Source of the DNA: DATJFH01 sp035495815
GTDB taxonomy: Bacteria > Acidobacteriota > Terriglobia > Bryobacterales > Bryobacteraceae
Assembly: GCA_035495815.1 (NCBI GenBank)
Contig: DATJFH010000081.1
Location: 1 to 29,203, forward strand
Direction of reading: 5' to 3'
DNA: 29,203 nucleotides
Both the position numbers and the translations under genes were made by a program. The notes beneath the pieces were generated by a model that saw only the letters and a list, made by a program, of their open reading frames with translations, had not been told where the DNA came from and made no database searches. Of the stretch, positions 16,974 through 24,366 are shown one piece after another; the stretch's first letter is position 1; the number at the start of each line of letters is the position of its first letter.

Positions 16974-19900
16974 TCGCGAGCGTCGAGAACGGGGGGTCGA
17001 GAGCGGCCCGGCGGGCGGAAACCTCTGCGACATCGGCCGGCGGCAAGCGCATCGTGAACCGGGAAATCGGTGGGGCAGGCGTTTCCGGCCGGCGCTGATA
17101 CTGGCGGCGCTGATCGGCGGCGCGGTAATCGCGCAGGAAACCTACCCGGTATCGCCGAAGTATCAACGCCAGCCTGCCATCCAGGCGACTCTCGACCGCG
17201 TCGAGGCGGCGCGCGACGAGTGGACGGGAGAGCAGGACTTCGAAGAGCTCCAGAAGAAAGTCAAGGAGGTCGTAGCCGGTCAAACCGGGATCACGTCGCG
17301 CTTCCGAAAGCTGCGCCTGGTAGAAGCGAAGATCGTGGAGAGCGGGCGCGCGGCCGCCGGGGAAAAGGACGCCACGCTGAAGGTGCGGGTGGAGTTCGGC
17401 GGGGAGGCGGCCGATGGCGGACTGCTTTCGCTGCTCGGAAACTGGGACATGGTCTGGGAGCGCGGCGGGTCCGGCTGGAAGATGCGGGAGCTGCTGGCGC
17501 GTCCGCTGCGCGAAGCGCGGTCGGCGCGGGCCTGGTTCGAGGATGTGACCGAAGCGGCCATCGGGCACAACGAATCGTGGAAGCGGCAGCTTTCCCTCGG
17601 CGTGGATCACTTTCGCGGCCTGCTCGACGAGGCGTCGGGCATCGACGTTTACGGCCACCAGGGAATCGCGGCAGGCGATTACGACGGCGACGGCCTGGAG
17701 GATCTCTACGTGCTGCAGCCGGGCGGCCTTCCGAACCGCCTGTTGCACAATGACGGCGGCGGCCGGTTCAGCGATCGCACCAGACAGGCGGGGCTCGGCC
17801 TGCTCGACGATTCGCGCGCGGCGCTGTTCGCCGATCTGGACAATGACGGCGATCAGGATCTGATCGTGATCACCGCCTCGCGTGTGCTGCTGTTCCGCAA
17901 CACGGGCGGCGTGTTCACTCGCTCGGCCAACTCCGGATTCCGGGTACCCGAGGGGGCCAGCCTTACCTCGGCGGCGCTGGCGGATTATGACGGCGACGGC
18001 CTGCTCGACCTGTATGTCTGCTCCTACGACTTCTGGTCGCCTGGACAGCGCTACAACAGTCCGACGCCCTACTATGACGCAACCAACGGGCCGCCCAACT
18101 ACCTGTTCCGGAACAGGGGAAACCTGGTCTTCGAGGACGCGACGGAACGGGCTGGTTTGAATGTCAACAACAATCGGTACAGCTTCGCGGCGGCCTGGGG
18201 CGATTATGACGGGGATGGCTGGCCGGATCTCTACGTCGCCAACGATTTCGGGCGCAAGAACCTGTACCACAACAACGGTAACGGAACCTTCAGCGATGTC
18301 TCGGCTCGAGCCGGGGCGGAGGATCCGGGCGCGGGGATGTCGGCGTCGTGGGGCGATTACGACAACGACGGGCGTCCCGATCTTTACGTGGGCAACATGT
18401 GGTCCTCGGCCGGCCAGAGGCTGACGGGAAACCGCCAGTTCGCCGCGCAGACGGGCGACCGGAAGATCCGGGAGCTTTTCCAGCGGCACGCGCGCGGAAA
18501 CTCCCTGCTGGCGAACCGGGAGGGCGTGTTTCAGGACGTGACCCTGGACGCCGGGGTGGAGATGGGGCGCTGGGCGTGGGCGTCCGGCTTCGCCGACTTC
18601 GACAACGACGGCTGGGACGACCTGTTCGTCCAGAACGGATACATCACGGGTACCGATACCCGGGACTTGTGAAGTTTTTTCTGGCGGCAGGTCGTGTCGC
18701 AAACGCCACGGGGAGCGGGGGGATCGCGGCGCTACGACGACGGATGGCGCGCCATCAACGAGCTGATCCGTTCGGGGGGCTCGTTCAGCGGGCACGAGCG
18801 CAAGGTGGTCTACCGGAATCTGGGGAACGGAAAGTTCGCCGATGTCTCGTTCGTGAGCGGGCTGGATTCGGACGCCGACGGACGCGCCTTCGCCGTCCTG
18901 GATCTGGATGGAGACGGAGCGCTGGACCTGGCGCTGAAGAATCGCACCGGGCCCCAGTTGCGGCTGATGCGGAACACACTGGGCGGGCGGTCTCTGATCA
19001 TCGAACTGCAGGGCGTGAAAGGGAACCGGGACGCGGTGGGCGCGCGGGCGGAGCTGGTGACCAACCGGCGGACACGGGTGAAGGAAGTCCATTCGGGATC
19101 GGCTTTCCTGTCGCAATCGAGCCGCCGCCTCCATTTCGGGCTGGAGGAGGGCGAAGCGGCGCGCGAGCTGCGCATCCGGTGGGCCGGGAGCCGGAGCCAG
19201 ACGCTCAGCGGTCTACCCGCGCAGGGCACGATCCGGATCGAAGAAGGCGGCGGGTGGCGCGAGATTCCGCGTCCCGCGCATCGGTCCGAACCCGAGCCCG
19301 CCGGTGAGCAGACCACGCGTCCGTGGCTGGTGAGCGCTCTTCCGGCGCCGGTTCCGTCCCAGGGAGCCACGCGCTGGACTCTGGTGAATTTCGCGGCGGA
19401 CTGGTGTCCTCCGTGCAGAGCGGAGCAAGCCGACTGGAAAGCGAACGAACGCCACCTGCGGACGGCGGGTGTCTCGATCCGGACGATCGACGTGGATAAC
19501 GCGGCTCAGCGGGATCTGGTGGCCGCGTACTCGCTGCTGTACAGGAACATTTTCGATTTGCATCGGGAGATGGGGCTGCCGATGTCTTTTCTGCTGGACG
19601 CATCGGGAGCGGTGGTGAAGGTGTACCAGGGTCTGGCGGCTGCCAGGGAGATTCTTGCGGACGTGAAGTCCGGAAAACGCCCGTCTCTGCCTTTTGACGG
19701 AATCCGCGCCGGTCCCGCGCGGGGACGGAACTGGAATGAGATTGCGGGCGCGATGGCGGAACACGGCTTGACGGCGCCGGCGCGGCTGTATTTCGAGACG
19801 GCGCTGGCGCGCGGAGACGGGTCCGACGAACTGCGCAACAATTACGCCGCCGTATTGATCGCGGCCGGTGACACGGCGCGCGCCGGTCGATTATTGGGCG

Positions 19901-20322
19901 AAATGCCGGAGCGGCCGGAAGCGCTGGTGAACCTGGGGCTGCTGTACCTGAGCTCGAACCGGGCATCCCAAGCGGTAGCTCCTCTCGAGAAGGCGACCGC
20001 GCTGCAGCCCGATGACGGCGCCGCCTGGGGCGCGCTGGGTATGGCATACAGCGCGTCGGACAGAAAGCGGGAAGCGATCGCCGCGCTGGAGAAAGCGCAG
20101 GCGCTCGGCGGGCGCGGTTCGAACCAGGCGAACGAGCTGGGAATTCTGTATATGGAATCGGGTCAGGCGCCGCTGGCGAAGATTCAGTTCGAAGCCGCGG
20201 TGGCGCTCGATCCGAATAACGCCGCGGCCATGCGGAATCTGGCGAGGTATGCGCTCGAGAGCGGCGACGAGGCGGAATCGAGGAAATGGACGGAGCGCGT
20301 CCGGCAAATCGAGCGAAAGTAG
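16951..20322 (+). CDS. Predicted selenoprotein: FG-GAP/ASPIC-UnbV repeat protein with thioredoxin-like and TPR domains, in-frame TGA read as Sec
   Basis: One frame runs through the whole interval except for TGA at 18670 (residue 574); read through, it gives 1123 residues. Domains in order: an Arg-rich N-terminus and hydrophobic segment (about 43-64, RRFRPALILAALIGGA), FG-GAP/VCBS repeats with DxDxDG calcium motifs from D243 to D651, ASPIC/UnbV (about 690-770, RDAVGARAELVTN and LSQSSRRLHFGLEEGE), a thioredoxin-like domain with C819-P-P-C822, and TPR repeats (about 930-1123). The TGA falls between two repeats, and the sequence after it continues at once as SFFWRQVV, still in the same frame. If TGA were a stop, the products would be 573 residues plus a second ORF starting at GTG 18694 without a convincing ribosome site. 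The only standard start is TTG at 16951 inside the receptor gene, so the N-terminus is uncertain. The location is probably the cell envelope. Confidence 0.75.
18670..18672 (+). other. In-frame TGA, predicted selenocysteine codon
   Basis: The codon lies in ...GTDTRDL-TGA-SFFWRQVV.... The reading frame before and after it is the same, and seven sense codons separate it from the next possible start (GTG at 18694). TGA is one base from the Cys codons TGC and TGT, as expected at a Sec/Cys exchange site. The alternative is a nonsense mutation or sequencing error in a Cys, Trp, Gly or Arg codon. Confidence 0.72.
18676..18715 (+). promoter_or_regulatory. Candidate bacterial SECIS hairpin
   Basis: Just after the TGA, TGGCG (18682-18686) pairs with CGCCA (18704-18708), and inside it GC (18687-18688) pairs with GC (18699-18700) with an AAA bulge on the 3' side. 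The apical loop holds AGGTCGTGTC, so GCAGGTC occurs at 18687-18693; from memory the same seven bases form the apical part of the E. coli fdhF SECIS recognised by SelB. GGTC begins 17 bases after the TGA, against about 18 in fdhF. U-rich 18676-18681 can add weak G-U pairs with 18710-18715. An alternative pairing, GCG 18684-18686 with CGC 18698-18700, also leaves GGTC in the loop. The fold was worked out by eye. Confidence 0.7.
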
Positions 20323-20356
20323 CGTTTCGGCCCGCGGCCTGCCGGGAGACAAATTC

Positions 20357-21835
20357 CTAGAGGGTGCGCAAGTAGGCGACTACGTCCTTCTTCTCGCCGG
20401 AAGTCAGGCAGGTTCCGAGCACGATGTCGAAGAATTGAACCGCGTCCTCGAGGGTCAGCAGGCGGCCGTCGTGGAAGTAGGGCGGAGAATCCTTCAGCCC
20501 CCTCAGCGAGAAGGTCTTCACCGGGCCTTCGGGCCGTCCCGCGTAGAAGCGCTCGACGTGAAGGTCATGCATGGAGTTGTCGGTAAACTGCTGGGCAGCG
20601 GGATGGCAGACCGAGCAGCGGGCTTTCCCATGGAACAGCTCTTCGCCGCGCAGTTCCGCCGCCGATGCCATCTCCGGGATCAACCGGTTGAGGACGTCGA
20701 GCTTGGGAGCGGGCGGAAAATCCAGAATGGCGTTGAAATCGCCCATGTGATTCGTCTGGGCCTTTTGCAGGTTTCGGCCACCCAGCGCGGCGAGCAGAGC
20801 GGTGTCGCCTTCGAAGTACTCTTCCACTTCCGCGAAGTGGTCCAGGGTGCGGATGGAGCGTTTGGCGGAAAACAGGAGGAAGGCGTAATTGCCGCGGAGG
20901 GTGGGCGTATCGAGACGCAGCCGGCCGTAGTTGGGGCGGGAATCGGGCGAGAGCTCGATGGCCCCGTTGGTATGGCCGTTCGGATGGCAGCTGAAGCAGG
21001 TGACGCCTTGCGAGGGCTCGGCGGTAACCCGGTGATGGGTGGAGTTGAACCAGGTGGTGGGAAAGGGCGTGACCATCAGGCGCAGGCCGTCGAGCTGCTC
21101 GGCAGTCAGCAGGCCATTGAACATGTCGAAGTAGTTTCCGTAGGTGATCTCGACCCCGCGGCTGACGTCGCCGAGCTCGGGATGGGTGGAAAGGTACATC
21201 GCCGGCGGAAATTCCGGCAGGAAGCAATCGGGCAGATCGAAGCCCGCGTCGAAACGCTCGTGTTCGGGATGGGTCTTGGTCCAGAAGCGCGGGAAGAGCA
21301 TGTGCGCGGTGGACTGCAGGGGGTGGTCGAGGGGAAGATACGGGAAGTCGCCGGCAGCGCGGATTTTCCCGGGCGGCTGGGCGGCGTAAGCTTCCCAGGT
21401 GGGATAAGCGGAAGGGAGCCGGGCGGCCGGTCCGGCGATGAGGGGCTTGCCGCGGGACATGGCGTGCGCGGGGTCGGCCTTGCAGGTGAGATCGTAGCGG
21501 GCGCGCAGGACAGCCTGGGCGGCGGCGTCCACCCGGGGCCGCTGCGCGCGCATGCGGCTGAGCCATTCGCGGAATGGCATGCCGAGATCGGGGCCGGCAA
21601 ACGATGTGGAGCCGGAGCCGCCGTATTGCGACATTCCGCCGGGCGGATTGGGATCGCCCGGTTTGACGGACGGATAGGGCTTCAACGAATGCAGACGTTC
21701 GGACGCCCTCCAGGCGTCGATATCCTTCGGGCTGTCGGCGCCGGAGCTTTGCCCGAGATACTTTCCCGTGGATGGCTGCTGGCCGTATGCAGCCGCGCAG
21801 AGAACGGCCGCGGCTGCGATTCGGGACAAATGCAT
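20357..21835 (-). CDS. Exported di-heme cytochrome c, cytochrome c peroxidase (MauG/CcpA)-like
   Basis: The 492-residue product begins with a signal peptide (MHLSRIAAAAVLCAAAYG), so it should be periplasmic. Two heme c attachment motifs are visible, C280-F-S-C-H284 and C407-S-V-C-H411. Downstream of the second, FSLRGLKDSPPYFHDGR and LTLEDAVQFFD match the C-terminal domain of bacterial di-heme peroxidases. The roughly 250 residues before the first heme site (YPSVKPGDPNPPGGMSQYGG, FPYLPLDHPLQSTAHM) are an extension not found in classical CcpA. In this layout, electron transfer or peroxide reduction is a family-level expectation rather than something the sequence proves. It converges on the selenoprotein gene with a 34-base gap containing GGCC-CGC-GGCC, a small palindromic hairpin that could serve as a weak bidirectional terminator. 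Confidence 0.85.
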   Translation of the reverse strand: MHLSRIAAAAVLCAAAYGQQPSTGKYLGQSSGADSPKDIDAWRASERLHSLKPYPSVKPGDPNPPGGMSQYGGSGSTSFAGPDLGMPFREWLSRMRAQRPRVDAAAQAVLRARYDLTCKADPAHAMSRGKPLIAGPAARLPSAYPTWEAYAAQPPGKIRAAGDFPYLPLDHPLQSTAHMLFPRFWTKTHPEHERFDAGFDLPDCFLPEFPPAMYLSTHPELGDVSRGVEITYGNYFDMFNGLLTAEQLDGLRLMVTPFPTTWFNSTHHRVTAEPSQGVTCFSCHPNGHTNGAIELSPDSRPNYGRLRLDTPTLRGNYAFLLFSAKRSIRTLDHFAEVEEYFEGDTALLAALGGRNLQKAQTNHMGDFNAILDFPPAPKLDVLNRLIPEMASAAELRGEELFHGKARCSVCHPAAQQFTDNSMHDLHVERFYAGRPEGPVKTFSLRGLKDSPPYFHDGRLLTLEDAVQFFDIVLGTCLTSGEKKDVVAYLRTL

Positions 21836-21921
21836 CGTTGATCTGCCTATCTGACTATTCTAGGCGATGCGTGCGGGTTCAGCGCTCTGTGACGGCGCTT
21901 ACCGTGGGGCAGGCAGCTGAC

Positions 21922-23019
21922 TCACACTCTGCGGAGGTCGATCTTTTTCTCGTCCCACTCGCCCAGTCCCAGCGCGCCGGCGATCTCCACGTGCTCCGGC
22001 TGGCGGTGGACGAAATGACTGAATTGGTCGGGCTTGTCTTCCACCAGGATCCGCATTCCGGCGGCAACCCGTTTTTCATCGATCGCTTTCCAGCCGACGC
22101 GGTCGAGCGCCACCGGGTCGGTGGCGAAGTACAACGTGTGGTGCTCCCACACGAACTGCGGCTTGGCGCCCGGACCGCCGTGGTAGAGGGCTTTGATTCC
22201 GTCCAGAATGTGCAGCACGGCCTTGTTGCGGATCACCGGCATGGAGACCACGGCCGGGATGAACGAGCCGCAGGCGTTGAGGGTATAGCTGGAGTGGCTC
22301 CGGTTCACGTTGTTCACCAATCCGTGTGAAAGATTCTTGAGCGCCAGCGTTATGCCGGCGGACTGGTGATCCTTCAATACGGGCAGGTTGATGAGCTTGT
22401 TGACCTGCTGCGTGATGAATTTGGCGGCGTAGGAGCGCCGGGCTGTCAGATTGGAGGCGTCGTATCCGGGCGGGGTGAGGGCCATATCCATGTAGTGATC
22501 CGGGTCATAGCCTTCGATGCCCATCTGCATCTCCTGGTAATCTTCGGCGGCATGCGAGACGCGCACGCCTTCCGGCAGCCACTTGTCGAACCCGGCTCCG
22601 AAGAACTGTTTCCGGTAGCGATCGTAGACGACGATCTCCTTGGCCTTGACGCCGGCCGAGTTCAGCCCGGCGATAATTGTCCGAACCACCTCGGGCGACG
22701 AGATCACGTGGGGCTGGCCCACGGGATTCACCTTGATGCCGACCACGTCGCCGGGTCCGAAGAACTGACGCCAGGCGTCGGCGCCGCCGTCGGTTCCGGT
22801 CAGCTCCGCCATGCCCTTGCGGATCATCTCCCGGATCGGGCCGTCCTGAAATTTTCCGGACACGATGGAGGCCGGATTCCGCACGGCGATCACGCGGCCG
22901 CGATAAAGACCGGGCATGGCCAGCTTGCTCGCATCCGTCTTCGAAGAAACCTGCGCGGGAATCTGCGCGGCGGAAAGTCCGGCGGCCAGCGCCTTCATGC
23001 AATGCCGTCTGGTCGACAT
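21922..23019 (-). CDS. DUF362 domain protein with Tat-type signal peptide
   Basis: This is a 365-residue protein of the DUF362 family. The N-terminus MSTRRHCMKALAAGLSAAQI has a twin-arginine pattern (TRRxxxK), suggesting export in folded form. Family wording includes GDVVGIKVNPVGQPHVISSPEVV, KEIVVYDR, NKLINLPVLKDHQSAGITLALKNLSHG and TDPVALDRVGWKAID. Some DUF362 proteins carry ferredoxin-like 4Fe-4S sites, but no CxxCxxC cluster is present here. Their activity is unknown. AAGGAG 7 bases before the ATG at 23019 fixes the start over the ATG at 23040. It is preceded by the histidine kinase gene with a gap of 42 bases, so it may be the last gene of the transporter/two-component transcript, or stand alone. 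Confidence 0.88.
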   Translation of the reverse strand: MSTRRHCMKALAAGLSAAQIPAQVSSKTDASKLAMPGLYRGRVIAVRNPASIVSGKFQDGPIREMIRKGMAELTGTDGGADAWRQFFGPGDVVGIKVNPVGQPHVISSPEVVRTIIAGLNSAGVKAKEIVVYDRYRKQFFGAGFDKWLPEGVRVSHAAEDYQEMQMGIEGYDPDHYMDMALTPPGYDASNLTARRSYAAKFITQQVNKLINLPVLKDHQSAGITLALKNLSHGLVNNVNRSHSSYTLNACGSFIPAVVSMPVIRNKAVLHILDGIKALYHGGPGAKPQFVWEHHTLYFATDPVALDRVGWKAIDEKRVAAGMRILVEDKPDQFSHFVHRQPEHVEIAGALGLGEWDEKKIDLRRV

Positions 23020-23026
23020 GAGTGAT

Positions 23027-23032
23027 CTCCTT
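23027..23032 (-). promoter_or_regulatory. Ribosome binding site for the DUF362 gene
   Basis: AAGGAG on the minus strand, 7 bases before the ATG at 23019. It selects that ATG, which puts the twin-arginine motif close to the N-terminus. Confidence 0.75.
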
Positions 23033-23061
23033 ACAGCCACTATAGCAGCGCCTCGGGACGG

Positions 23062-24366
23062 CTACAGCGGTAGCTTCAGCTTCGCCTGGCAGCCGCGCGC
23101 TCCGGTTCTGTTTTCGAGGGTCAGCGCGCCGCCGTGCGCTTCGGCGATCTGGCGGCTGAGCGCGAGGCCGATTCCGGATCCGCCGGGTTTGGTGGTAAAG
23201 AACGGGACGAAGAGATTGGCGGTCGCCGCGAGTCCCGGTCCCTCGTCTTCGATGAGGATTTCGACCGCCGTGCCGTTCCTCCGCCACCCGACGGTCACGC
23301 CGCCGCCGGTTTCAAGCGCCGCGTCGGCTGCGTTGCGCAGGAGATTGATGAGCAGTTGGTCGAGCTGATCGGGATCGCCGGGGATGCGCAGCGGGGGACC
23401 CGGCGCGAGCGCGACCGCGAGCCGTGTCTCCATTCCGGCGCCGCGGCGGATCCAGGACTCCACGTCGACGGACTGAATGCGGGGCGGGGGCAGGCGGGCC
23501 AGCCGGCTGTATGCCTCCATGAAGCGGCTGAGGGCTTCGGAGCGTCCGGCGATGACGTCGAGACCGCGCCTGACATCGTCCTGCCAGTCGGCCGGGCGCG
23601 GTTCCCGGGCGAACAGGGTTTTGAGACTGCCGGCGATGGATTTGATCGGCGCGAGCGAGTTGTTGAGCTCATGTCCCAGCACTCTCAGCAGCCTCTGCCA
23701 GGCCAGCCGCTCCTCGTCCCGGAGCGCTTTGCTCAAATCCGTCAGGACCAGGAGCTGATGCGGCAGCCCATGCTCGCGGAAGGCGCCGCGGCGGACGCCC
23801 CAGCGTCCGATCCCGCCCGGAAAGGCGGCTTGCAGGGTGCGGGTCGGCTCACCCTGCAGGCAATCCTGGAGTCCCAACTCTTCAGCCTCGCGGCCGAGCA
23901 GCTGTTCGGAGGTGCGGGCCAGGAGCCGCTCGCCGGCGCGGTTGACCAGCCGCAGCCGATGCTGATGATCGAAGGTGAAAATGGCGACGTCGATCTCACT
24001 CATCACGGTCCGCAGGAGGGTGGTGGCTTCGAGCGCGCCGAGGCGCTGCTCGCGCAAGGTCTCGCCGAGCGCGTTGACCTCGTTCATCACTCCGCCCAGC
24101 GCGTCGTCGGTCCGGAAATGGCGTCCGCGGATGGAGTAGTCGCCTTCGCGCAGGGCCGCCAGGAGATTGGAAACGGTCTGCAGCGGGAACACCACGCGGC
24201 GGCGGACGGCGAAGGCGAAACCACACCATAGGCCGACGATGAGCACGGTGAGCGTCCACTGCAGCTTGGGCGCATGGTCACCGGTCCACAGCAGAATCAG
24301 CGCCACCAGCGAGCCGGGCAGGCCGGCGGCCACGGCCATCAGCAGGATGCTGCCTTCGTGCTTCAC
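23062..24366 (-). CDS. Membrane sensor histidine kinase (PAS-HisKA-HATPase)
   Basis: This 434-residue inner-membrane kinase should phosphorylate the response regulator encoded just upstream. Two membrane helices lie at about residues 7-28 and 38-55, with only about ten residues of periplasm between them, so sensing is probably within or near the membrane. A HAMP-like linker follows (about 57-108), then a PAS-like domain (about 115-215). The phosphoacceptor is H232 in VLGHELNNSLAPIKSIAGSL. The ATPase domain has the N box (LINLLRNAADAAL), G1 (DEGPGL, 374-379), the F box (FVPFFTTK) and G2 (GGSGIGLAL). The start is a GTG that overlaps the regulator's stop in ATGTGA, a 4-base overlap typical of coupled translation. 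The frame stays open far upstream in antisense-like composition, which I treat as chance. Confidence 0.93.
   Translation of the reverse strand: MKHEGSILLMAVAAGLPGSLVALILLWTGDHAPKLQWTLTVLIVGLWCGFAFAVRRRVVFPLQTVSNLLAALREGDYSIRGRHFRTDDALGGVMNEVNALGETLREQRLGALEATTLLRTVMSEIDVAIFTFDHQHRLRLVNRAGERLLARTSEQLLGREAEELGLQDCLQGEPTRTLQAAFPGGIGRWGVRRGAFREHGLPHQLLVLTDLSKALRDEERLAWQRLLRVLGHELNNSLAPIKSIAGSLKTLFAREPRPADWQDDVRRGLDVIAGRSEALSRFMEAYSRLARLPPPRIQSVDVESWIRRGAGMETRLAVALAPGPPLRIPGDPDQLDQLLINLLRNAADAALETGGGVTVGWRRNGTAVEILIEDEGPGLAATANLFVPFFTTKPGGSGIGLALSRQIAEAHGGALTLENRTGARGCQAKLKLPL

Noticed and set aside
18647..18680. Rho-independent terminator: hairpin CGGGTA/TACCCG followed by six T
   Set aside because: The six-base-pair stem (18647-18652 with 18657-18662) is perfect, but 12 bases separate it from the T run at 18675-18680, and the coding frame continues past it. 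It may still influence translation around the TGA.
16915..19134. Long open frame of 739 codons on the minus strand
   Set aside because: It lies antisense to the selenoprotein gene, reads as low-complexity Arg/Val/Pro-rich sequence without recognisable domains, and is a typical shadow in GC-rich DNA.
18694..20322. Independent gene starting at GTG 18694
   Set aside because: It is in the same frame as the gene before the TGA, has no good ribosome site and no signal peptide, and would begin in the middle of the repeat domain. Readthrough with Sec explains it better; a broken gene remains the main alternative.
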